Shown here in pieces: positions 41,243-51,630 of a stretch of 64,000 nt of DNA (position 1 is the first letter of the stretch; the number at the start of each line of letters is the position of its first letter). The DNA is taken from NCBI RefSeq assembly GCF_001039355.2, contig NW_019775865.1, forward strand, positions 62,001-126,000, given 5' to 3'. The notes beneath the pieces are model-generated. The model was not told the DNA's origin. It did not search any database and was given only the letters and a program-made list of their open reading frames with translations. Source of the DNA: Lingula anatina (taxonomy: Eukaryota > Brachiopoda > Lingulata > Lingulida > Lingulidae). A program made the translations under genes and the position numbers.

Positions 41243-42468
41243 CTATAGCTCCTCTTTAGGCAATTTATATGGGCCTTCTAAAAACTCTTCAGGAACATCT
41301 TCATCCTTGTCAGATTTTTTATAGAAGCCCAAGTCTATTAAAAGCTGATTGCACTCTTCCCTATTGTATTTGCTGAGGTCAATTCGCTGAAAAAAAAATT
41401 CAATGGATGCATTGATTTGTGAACTACAAAAAACTATTTCTAATGAATATCTCATCTCTCATTGTCAACTAGAATAAAAATAGCTTTCTTTTCAGGTCAA
41501 ATTTTTAACATCAATATAAAAATGCAAATTTATGCTGGTGCTGTGGTACATTAACATGCCTAAGGGTTCACATATTTACGTGGCAAGGAAGAACTACTAA
41601 AAATTGTGCTGGCAGACCAACTTCACAGAAAGATTTAGCGTTTCCCATTGAAATAAATTGTTATAATGCCTTTCCCAACTCCACTGTCAATGGTTTCAAA
41701 TTCAAATCTTTCCCTATACAGTAGTTAAATACCTACAAAAACTGATTTATTACTCAACCCAGCCTATTGTCACCCCTCACCTTGACGACTTCTCCTGCCT
41801 TGTTCAACAACAGTAGATCAGGTGGAGCACCTCCAACCTTCTTAAACTCTACATTATGGCTGCATGTTGTTAAGGAAAGCAGGGAAATTTCTTATTTTGA
41901 GGAAAAAATACTATCCAACCATTTATAAATTATATAATAAAAAAAGAGCATTTTTAAAAATAACAGCATAGACATACTGTTGTTTAAATTTGTCTGTAAG
42001 GATACAACAGAGGAATATCTTCAAAAATGAATTTCTTGACCTCTGGCAGTCTGTTCAATCGTCATCCAGCGCAGCTCTGAAACAAAACAAAAGCTTAGAA
42101 CCAGCAGAAATAAATAAATTAACACATGACAGCAGGCAATTTTGATATAAACATATGTGCAGAACTAGATTTTTGTAAACAATTCAGACTAGAGGACTGT
42201 TACTCTGCATTAAATGGTAAGAGGGTTGTCGGAACGCATGACGACCTTCTGGGGAGGGGGGAGAGAAGAGACATGGTAATGCGAACGTGTAACCTCCTAT
42301 AAAGGCTTAGTGCACAAACATGTCATACAGAGAAAGCAGTTTTAAATTAGCAAAAGCTACCTCAACACGTGCACTGGCAACTTCTTTGTCCTCTACATCT
42401 TCGTCTTTTTCAGTTTCAGCAAAAATTGCGACAACCAAGATAAACAAGAGACAAACTTCCCTCCGCAT
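41243..42468 (-). CDS. SELENOM: SELENOM (selenoprotein M), complete, 4 exons with in-frame UGA = selenocysteine
   Basis: A thioredoxin-fold selenoprotein of the ER lumen with presumed thiol-disulfide redox function. Exons (minus): 42468-42361, 42076-42006, 41859-41781, 41386-41243; 402 nt, 133 residues (human 145). The N-terminus MRREVCLLFILVVAIFAET is a signal peptide. The redox centre reads ARVESCAGU followed by RLNRLPEVKKF, matching human ETCGGUQLNRLKEVKAF. The Sec codon is TGA at 42064-42062, in a CxxU motif. Downstream, EDIPLFHNVEFKKVGGAPPDL and LIDLGFYKKSDKDEDVPEEF follow the family. The last residues, LPKEEL, give a KDEL-like KEEL retrieval signal. Intron 2 is U12-type. The ATG has no in-frame competitor and follows GGAAG. 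A scan that treats TGA as stop would miss or break this gene. Confidence 0.94.
41860..42005 (-). other. U12-type (minor spliceosome) intron of SELENOM
   Basis: This 146-nt intron begins GTATCCTTAC, the U12 5' splice consensus. It contains TTTCCTTAAC (branch adenosines at 41871-41872), the U12 branch consensus, about 11 nt before the AG at 41860-41861. There is no polypyrimidine tract between branch and acceptor (AACATGCAG), as expected for the minor class. The frame joins CTG TT to C CAT. Confidence 0.9.
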
Positions 42469-42677
42469 CTTCCTCTGCCACGTTCAGTCTCGCAAAATCT
42501 CGAACCACATGCTCCTTATTCTATTCAGGTCTAACAAATGTTTTGCAAAATTCACCTGCTAGAAGAAAGACTTGGTTTTTGAACAGTGATATTAATTGGA
42601 ATAATCATCGAATTTGGACATACACCGAAAATAAATAGTTTGTGTTGGTCACGTGACATTCATGCTGCATTTCCAAA
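42469..42677. promoter_or_regulatory. Bidirectional promoter gap between SELENOM and PRPF19
   Basis: Only 209 bp separate the two divergent start codons, so both 5'UTRs and core promoters must lie here. A GTCACGTGAC palindrome at about 42648-42657, 21 bp before the PRPF19 ATG, contains the E-box CACGTG, a candidate shared factor site. No TATA box is clear on either strand. Confidence 0.65.
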
Positions 42678-45600
42678 ATGGCGCTAGTGTGTGCAAGTAA
42701 GTTATTTTCCGTTATTTTCTTGTTTTCATCAAATCAAGCTGATAATTGGGCATTTTAGTACGTTTTAAACAAATTGCATACTTTTACTTAGGCCAACAGC
42801 ACGTTTTTAGTAATTTTGTTCATTAACATGCATTACTTTCCACTACAGAAGTCTTTGTTGTGTGACCGGTTAAAGTCGCATGTGTTTCCATTACTCATTC
42901 GATGTAGCATTGTCAATGACAATGTCAGTACTACAGCTACAAATACTGTACGTGTGTCTGCCACTGAAAAAAAATTATCAACTTATCAAATTTGAGAGAT
43001 AATGTTGACCCTGCTACTTTCATGATATCATTTTTGTGTTAAAAAATTGAACTTGAAATTTGCGTATCTCTTTATTCTCAACAGTCATACAAAATGTGCA
43101 TCTAGTTGTGTTGTATTGTGTTTTATTGCGCATTTTATTATGATCCCATCTTCTTTACGAACAGTAACAACCCAAACATTGAAAAGCAATAAAGTACTTT
43201 TATCATGTCATCATATTTGACTGGTAGTTTCAACAAATATTTTTCCTTGTCCTAAATCCTTTTTCGACCTTTCTGTTTCTGTTACTATGAATGGTCTAAT
43301 AGAGTGTAATATGAAGATCTCTCTTCTGTTTCTTGTTGTTTTATTTTCTGCTTTCATTGGCTGTGTTTTACGGGCTTATTCCTTTTCGTCTGATGTGTTA
43401 GCAGTGCTGATCATCTTGCTCCTTGTTTCTGGGCTTTTTAAAGCACTGTTTATATATAAAGCATTGCATTGGTAAATATATATTTAAATTTAGGACTTTC
43501 ATTATACTTTCCCAAATGTTACCATTTCTTATATATTTTCAGTTAGTAATGAGGTTCCAGAACACCCAGTTGTGTCTCCAGTCTCTGGATGTATCTATGA
43601 GAGGAGGCTGATAGAAAAATACATTCATGAAAATGGTGTGGACCCAATGACTGAACAGAAGCTTACTGTGGACATGCTGATTGACATGAAAAGTGAGTAT
43701 GCTCTGCCATGACAATTTACAGCACAGATGCACATAAATAAAATGGTGGACAATAAATTGCATTTGGCAAATTATTAAGATGGTTCAGTTTATAAGGTTT
43801 GTGTGTGCAAAATTCTAATTTGGGCAGTTGAAGATACAAAATACAAAATTTAATATCTATTTTAGTCATATCATTTTTTTTTCAAATTATTTTCAGCATC
43901 TCCTTTGGTCAAACCAAGACCACCTTCAGCAACAAGTATCCCTGCTATCCTTAAAGCACTTCAGGATGAATGGGTATGGCTGTTATCTAATGAGAATGCA
44001 CAACTAGTTTATCATTTTAATACAAATTTTTCCATTTTGTATGGGTATATTTGGGATAAGTGTCTATTAGAGACAATTGCCTTGGAAATATCTGGCCTTC
44101 TTTTTTGAATTATACATTAAGTGTCCTTTTCTCAAGTCAGAATTTTTTTCATTCTCTACAAGTCCAATTTCTGACTGGTTAACACCCTTCAGATTTTCAC
44201 TAAAATGTATTCTGAATTCATTAAGTGTACACAAACATTATATAGTAATGTACTCACTGTGCTGTCCAAGTTACATTTTACACTTTTTCCAGGATGCTAC
44301 AATGCTGCACAGTTTTACATTGCGCCAACAACTACAAACAGCCAGACAAGGTAGGTTTGGTGTCAGATCACTGATTGTACCAATCAGTTCTGCATTTGCA
44401 AAAAAAAAAGGGGGGGTGGGTTTCCTTGCACAAATTTAAAGCACACGTATTGAGCTACTTTTGAGCATGTACACTGTGTAACACACATAAACATACTTAT
44501 TCTGGATGTGACCAATGTCATTTTGAACATATAGTTTAATGTGATATGAAATTGGGTATTTAACTTTTTTGCTTGATTTTATTTTAACCCTAGGTACATT
44601 TTGATTTTCAGAAAATTCAGTAAAAAATTTTTGAAGTTTGAAATGGTTTGATGGTATTGTTGTAAATTATCTGATTATTTCAGAGTTGTCTCACGCTTTG
44701 TATCAGCACGATGCAGCTTGCCGTGTCATAGCAAGGTTAACCAAGGAAGTGACAGCAGCCAGAGAGGGTGAGTTTCAACTGCAATCCTGGTTGTTGAATA
44801 TATAATAACATCTGTTAAAGCACATGTTGTAATTACTTTCATAGAAGACGTTGTAAAAGTTTTAGTTGTGGTAGTTGAGATTCTGATAACAACATAGATC
44901 TGATTGACGGTGTAAATATTCAGACTCTGCTTTGATATAATATTTTTTGTTGCTGTATGGGCGATTAGAAGTATGAAGCACCTGTATTGTGACTAAGTGT
45001 TTATCTATTGCTGATGCATATGTCTTAATATTTTCATAGCTTTGGCCACATTGAAGCCCCAAGCTGGCATTGCTGCCCCAGGTTATTTGCCTCATCCTGT
45101 AAGTATGCAGTTTAGTACTATTAGTGCTGCAGTGATAATATACTATCTGCTAATATTTATTGCTTCAGGTGTTTTCAAGGGTTGCTGTTGTGAATACTAT
45201 GTCAGAATGTCTTGTTACACTGGCCACATTTATGCATCAATTCCTGAGACACATGTATATCAGGTTAACTTGTTTGCGCTAATGTTTATTTCAAGCTTTT
45301 TAGTCCAAATTGAAGTGGGAAATGAAACTTAAAAGGTAACCTAACTGGTGTGCCTCATTCTTGTAGCTTGCATTACAGTCTCTAGTGTTTAAGCATAGTC
45401 TTAGATACAAGTAACTGGCACAACCCTGACTACAAGTTGCTGACACAGTCCTTGCTGTTAGAAGGGCACATTTGTTTATGTTTACAAAAAATGTTTCCTG
45501 ACATTTCAAAGCTTTTAAAATTTTTTTTCTCAATCCCAGACATATGGAGCAGAGGCTGGTCCAGAAAGGGCTGAGGCACCCATGGAGGAGGCAGGCATGA

Positions 45601-48600
45601 CCGAAGAAGTCTTACAGAAGGTAGGCATCTCACCCCATGTAACCTGTCTAATAATAAAGTTTCAGCATTGCTTTTGACATTTTGTTTGTAAACAAAATAT
45701 CAGCACTAATATTAATGCATACAAACTGGAGTTAAAAGATGGGTTATGAATGTTTTAACTGATGCCAAATACCAATAGTTTGTAGTTTTTGTGAGATTTT
45801 TACAGCCCAAAATTGTAGACCTTGAAATATGCTCAAAAGTAATTATTTTAAAATGTTGTATTGTTTCAGCTGCAAGACAAAGCAACACTGTTGACTGCAG
45901 AGCGTAAGAAGGTAAGTTGTAGAGTCGGCAAAAAAGAAAAATAATGTTGAAGTATTCTTGTTGGTAACATTTCTAATAACCAGCTGTAACCCATAAAACA
46001 ATGGTTAATTAAAACAATAGATCTGAAAAGCAGGATCTGGGAGGATATATGCTTTAATCTTCAGTAATTTTCCTCATTTAAAACATGTTGTTACTGACAA
46101 TTCCAGCGAGGAAAGACCGTTCCAGAGGGCTTGGCAACCGTCGATGATATCAGGAACTACAGGCAGCAGGCTTCCCATGTGGTAAGTGGTTGGTACAATA
46201 AAGAAAATGCTTAGCACAAAGGAGTCAATATTCAAAGTATATAGATTTGATTTGGCAGTTGATAATTGTTACAGCTCCTCGCCATTTTAAGTTTTAAAGA
46301 AACCTAAAACATGGCCCCCCAATACTTAGGATATTTATGTAACCTGTGATCACCATTTCAATTTTTGTAGGGTCTGCATAGTGCCAGTATTCCAGGCATC
46401 CTGGCAATGGATATCTGTCTGAGGGATACATCTAGAGTAGTGACAGGTAAGACATTAAAAGAATAGTTGCTTACTGACTAGTTATGAACTAATTAGGAAA
46501 ATGGGGTACAGAAACTTGTATTTGGATAAGGAACATGTATTTTGTTTAAAGTATATATCTATTTACATGCGATGTGTTGACATGTTTGTGTATGTCTGTC
46601 TCTAGGTGGTAATGACAAGAATGCTGTAGTTTTCAACAAGGACACTGAGCAGGTGATGGCTATATTGAAGGGGCATACCAAGAAGGTGACCAGTGTCATC
46701 TACCATCCCACAGAGGTATGCCCAGTATATTGTTAAATTTTTCATATTTTACTCTGTAAAGTTAATGTTCGCCAGAAGGCCCAAAGAGGCTTCAGACCGA
46801 AGCAATTGGACACATTTTTGATAGCAGAGCTTATGTTTCACTATTAACTCTGAGTAAATCTTTGGTCATAAAAATGGCAAAGTACAATATCTATAATAGA
46901 ACATTCAGTAATGCAACAGTCCTATTAGACTGCATTTGGAATTGAAAGTTATATCTGGCATATGTTTTTAACTTGGCCATGTTTTTGTCTATTCAGGAGC
47001 TGGTATTCAGTGCCTCTCCTGACCATAGTATTCGTGTGTGGGGAATCCAGACTGCACAGTGTGCACAGCTTGTGCGTGCTCATGAGGGCCCAGTGTCCGG
47101 TATCAGCTTGCATGCTACAGGAGACTACCTGCTTAGCTGTTCCACTGACACTGTGAGTTGACAGTTGTACTGTAAATTCTATAGTATACCTTTGAGTTTA
47201 AAATCCAGCAAAAATTGAATAACTTTGATTATTTGAAAATCATAGAGTTTGATTTAACTTTGTTTTAGTTGCACATCATTTTCAAAATTAACATATTAAA
47301 TAGCTTGTACATAATAATATTATACAAGTTAAGAAGTGTTATTGATCTGTTTCAGAACTGGGCGTTTTCAGATGTTCGTACTGGAAGAGTGTTGACTAAA
47401 GTATCGGATGGTGCTGGAGGAGGTACTTACTTAAAACCTTTTTTTCAGAAGTTTTCAAGCAGTAATATAGCACAAATATAAATGAAGATAAATTACAAAT
47501 TACTGTTAATGAATTACAACAAGGAGAAAATATCTCAACCTAAAACATCTCTCCAAAGAGAATGGAAATTCATATTTATCAATTTAATTATTTGCTTACA
47601 TGAGGCATTTGGGTATTTGCATTCACTTAATTATGAATACAAACTTTCCCTGCTTCAGCTTTGACCTGTGCCCAGTTCCACCCTGATGGTCTCATCTTTG
47701 GCACCGGAACAGAGGACTCCATGATTAAAATTTGGGACTTGAAAGAGAGGGCCAATGTGGCCAATTTCCCAGGGCATTCTGGGCCCATCACAAGTATTTC
47801 TTTCTCAGAAAACGGTGAGAACAAAGAAAATTGCATTTTACATGGTTTTGTTTTCAAAAACAGAGGGGAAAATTGTGGAATATGTTTGACCAAATTGTTT
47901 TGTTTGATAATGGAATGACATTTGTCAAAATGTTAGTAATATTATAGGATTTCAACATGCTATATTTACCAGTTCACCAGGACTAGCTTTAAACTGCTGA
48001 AAGTGCTGCCAGCTGCTTAAGTATGATCAATTTCTTGCTCTTGTGTTTTGACACAAATGTCAAAGAGAATATTTGTTTATTTCAGGTTACTACTTGGCTA
48101 CTTCAGCAGATGATTCTGTTGTGAAACTTTGGGATTTGCGTAAACTGAAGAATTTCAAGACCTTAACTTTGGATGACAACTACGAGGTAATGAATTGGTT
48201 GGTCTGCTGTTGAAACATTTCTGTCATGTGTACACCGTTTAAGAAATTATAAACATGTAATTTGTTACATTTTAAATTTTTAAACTTGAGTACTTTAAAA
48301 GGAACTTCCCCTAGGAGGTCCATTTAAAAGTAGAAAAGCACTCAGAGAGCGCAGACCCCTTCCAAGGCAGCAAAGTCTCCATCCAATGCCGTTTCACCCC
48401 TAAATTTTCGATATTTTTGATTATTGATTGATTATTGATCCGGATCACCACCAAAAACTAATCATCTGTTCCTTGGCGCACTTCTGACAGTTCCTGAAAA
48501 TTTCATCAAAATTGGTCCATAACTTTTTGAGTTATGTTGATGACAGAAAGACAGACAAACAGGGGTGAAAACATAACCTCCTTGGCAGAGGTAATTAATT

Positions 48601-49090
48601 TATGGTAAAAGTAGAAAGTTATATTTTGATTTATTTATTTAACCATTATATTTTCTGATAACTTCAGGTGAAGAGTTTGTGCTTTGATCAGAGTGGAACC
48701 TACCTGACTGTTGCTGGAACAGATGTCAGGTAAAAATATGTTTCGTGGTATTGCAATTTGCTCTAAATTATAGTTTGTTTTATCTCATTATTATTGCTAA
48801 ATTGATTTCAGAAAAAGAACCCATTTAGTGACACAAGAAGTTGCTTTTTAAATACACAACATGATACACTAGTTTACTTTAAAATTCTAATAAGCTTTTG
48901 CTTTAGTATTATTTGATTGCAATTAACATCAGGGCGGCTTTCTTTCAGGGTTTACCTGTGCAAGCAGTGGCAGGAGCTGAAAGTGTTCAATGACCACACA
49001 GCTCTGGCCACCAGTGTCCGCTTTGGACACAATGCTTCATTTGTGGTGTCTGCCAGCATGGATAGGTCACTCAAGTTCTTCAGCATGTAA
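42678..49090 (+). CDS. PRPF19: PRPF19 (Prp19) U-box ubiquitin ligase of the spliceosome, complete, 17 exons
   Basis: E3 ligase and scaffold of the Prp19/NineTeen complex, needed for spliceosome activation and DNA repair. The predicted length of 504 residues equals human PRPF19. The N-terminal U-box reads [28 protein letters not shown] and DPMTEQKL. The coiled-coil tetramerisation region holds [38 protein letters not shown] and [41 protein letters not shown] leads into a seven-blade WD40 domain ([70 protein letters not shown]), ending [11 protein letters not shown]. Exons: 42678-42696, 43543-43692, 43897-43973, 44293-44350, 44684-44767, 45040-45098, 45540-45620, 45870-45911, 46107-46181, 46371-46446, 46606-46715, 46997-47152, 47356-47422, 47659-47814, 48086-48186, 48668-48729, 48949-49090 (1515 nt). 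Confidence 0.97.
48311..48597. mobile_element. Dispersed retroposon-like repeat in a PRPF19 intron
   Basis: A block of about 290 bp, compositionally unlike the flanking intron, starting near CTAGGAGGTC. It contains CACTCAGAGAGCGCAGACC, then GATCCGGATCACCACCAAAA, TTTCATCAAAATTGG, TTTTTGAGTTATGTTGATGA, a short (ACAG) tract and a CCTCCTTGGCAGAGGTAA end. I recognise this order of motifs as a dispersed repeat seen in many aquatic animal genomes, probably a non-autonomous retroposon tail. The family name and orientation are uncertain. Confidence 0.6.
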
Positions 49091-49760
49091 CCTCCACCAT
49101 GTCTGTACAGGCAAATATGGCGTCCTCAGGTTTAAAGGCAGGAGAAAACTTGAGACATTATAAATATATGACGATGTTGAAAATTGTTTTAACTGTGACT
49201 CTTTCACTTTGTTTCAAAATTTAGTTATGCTATATTATTAAAAAAATTCATTGAAAGGAACATCATGTATATATAACTACATCATGAATCGTGTTTAAAA
49301 GAAAAATGTTTGTTGATATATCCTGACTAAAGATAGCAATCTCAGAAGGCCTACAAGAAAAGAGTACATTTGTTGAAATTATGAACTGTCATTGTAACTA
49401 AATCCATTGTAGCCCAGAAATATAAGATAATTTTTACTTTTTCTGTTGTCCTTAATGAGTAGTTTTTTTCCTTTTTTTAAAGAAAGTAAATACTATGTTC
49501 TATATTATGAAAAAAAGTTTTCAGACATTTAGTAAGCACAGTGCTTCACGGAATATATTATGAAATCTTAACTGTACTACTACCTTTAAAGTACATCAGC
49601 CTAATATTTGACATAATAAATTGATTGCCAGTTGGGTAGGCGTACATCAGGTTTGGAATTTTCCGGACAGAAAGACAGATAAAGGCTGAAGAAGTCACTT
49701 TGTTTTACAGTTGATAGAAATAAATATTTTTCATTTTATTATATTCAAGTATTTTGACTT
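49091..49760 (+). other. PRPF19 3'UTR with AATAAA signals
   Basis: AT-rich sequence follows the TAA. AATAAA occurs at 49615-49620 and 49719-49724, giving a 3'UTR of about 550-650 nt. Confidence 0.6.
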
Positions 49761-51630
49761 GTTATTAATTCACTGTACCACTCTGTAAGCACTTGGGTGA
49801 CAGTTGACTTAATAGACTTCATTTTAAAATGGAAATGTTTAGTTTAAAATCTCAAATATCCAGCAGAAACAAGCAAGTGCAGATAAGTTTGAAGCCTATT
49901 CTCAGACTTCAATATTTTTGGGTCAACTTGCTTTGTATTTGCGTGGCAAACCTAAAGTGGTTATTTTAAATTCTATCATCTAAATGCTAAATCTCCATGC
50001 ACCTTGCCAGAAACTTTTCTGTAGAAAAGGTGATGTGTTTCATCAACTAAAACAGAAATCAATTAAGTCTTGGGAGGTTTTTGTTTTTGTTTAAAATTCA
50101 TGGACTCTTCTAAGATGTTCTGCGCTTAAAGAAATTTAGCAATTAATACACAGCTAGTAAGGCTATACAGTTGAAAAGTGGCCATTACATAAAGTCATCA
50201 GAAGTCACAATCAATTATGTAACACAGAATTACACACATTCATTCTCAACAAAAATATGTTTCTACCCATCAGCCACTAATATAGCATCCTGGCCATTAT
50301 CATTGTCCTGATATTTCTATGGTTTCATAATTTCATTTATGAAGTTGTGAGTTGCCTTGTGAAGTGGAGGTGGAATCAAAATTGTAAATCACGTTAAATG
50401 CAAAATGCTGCTTCTACAAATTCAGCAGGATTGTTAGGAGATTCAATCTGAAAAAGATGATAAAATGTGCATAGAAACTAAAAGGCAAATGCAGACAGCA
50501 GAGATTATATTTATTTATAATCAAAAAAGTTTCCAATAGTCATTATAAGTAATGTAAACTGCTTGCTAGATTTATCATGTGTATAAGAGCGAGTCCTCAC
50601 AATAAGCAACATCATTTGCAAACCCTTACAAACATTAAAATTTTCACAAAATCATGAGCTTAGCTTGGACTACTGAAATTGAAAATCAACTCTACAAGAG
50701 CATTTGATCCTTAATAAATAGTTGAAATACATATTTTTGTCACCACTGAGAGTAAGGCTCTATTCCCATAGATTTTAGATCGATCTATCCCCGCGGGGAG
50801 TCTCACTAGATTACTTTCAGATAATCTGACTTAAATGTCCGTCCCACCTACTACAAGCTGTAAGGGGGTAATTAACTTTCGTGTCCGCCCCGCTGACAGG
50901 GAGTTAGGTCGATCTAAAGTAGGTCGATCTAATCTATGGAAATGGGGTGCAAAACTCCATGTCGAAACAATTGTAATTTACTCTAAGATTCCTTACTTAA
51001 ATTTCAGTACAATTGTGAAACAGGCCCCACACATAATCCCAAGTTTTACAGATCCAAATCTCTATCCTCATTTTATCTTAATGTTTTAAAAGTATGACAT
51101 AACGGAAATGCCTACAATTGTGTACACATATTTCAGCACTTTAATAGGTGTTTGGGTGCCAAAGGAAACAGTTAACAACTTATGTGTTTACAATGAAGAA
51201 AATATTCAACTAACATAATAAAATAAAACAGAAAAAAAATCAAAATTTTCATTTGTTATGAGCTAGCAGCATTGAGTGCATTATTTCTGTTGCTGCCTTG
51301 ATAAATATTCGAACTTTGGCATCATTGGTATGCAGGACTTCACACAGAAGAATTGGAAAGAAGAACATTTCTCAGACAAGAAAAAAAAAAACTTGCTAGG
51401 TTTGTGCACTGTCACATTCGTCAACTTACAGTAGAAAGTACATTGCAACAAATAAATAATGTGTATTATTGTTTACATGATTGTTCAGCAACTAACTTTC
51501 TTCAAATGAAATACAAGAGATGTGATTTTTTATGTTTTTATAAGAACCAAAATAAAGTATACATATAAATATACATAATTATAATACATATATTCTGCCA
51601 CTTAAGTTCATTGTCAAATTATTCTGATGG
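49761..51630. other. PRPF19-YARS1 convergent intergenic region
   Basis: No coding frame I can support. It includes the YARS1 3'UTR at its right end, for which I could not choose a polyadenylation signal, and a short inverted-repeat element listed separately at 50759-50945. Confidence 0.4.
50759..50945. mobile_element. Short element with inverted ends (MITE candidate)
   Basis: About 185 bp bounded by inverted copies: left TTCCCATAGATT then AGATCGATCTA, right TAGGTCGATCTAATCTATGGAAA, with small differences. GATCGATCTA/GGTCGATCTA motifs repeat inside, and the core (CCCGCGGGGAG, GTCCGCCCCGCTGACAGG) is far richer in GC than its surroundings. No target duplication is clear. It could also be a non-mobile palindrome. 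Confidence 0.55.

Noticed and set aside
43287-43611. Hydrophobic frames upstream of PRPF19 exon 2
   Set aside because: They lie in the first PRPF19 intron and run into exon 2 out of frame; hydrophobicity follows from T-rich sequence.
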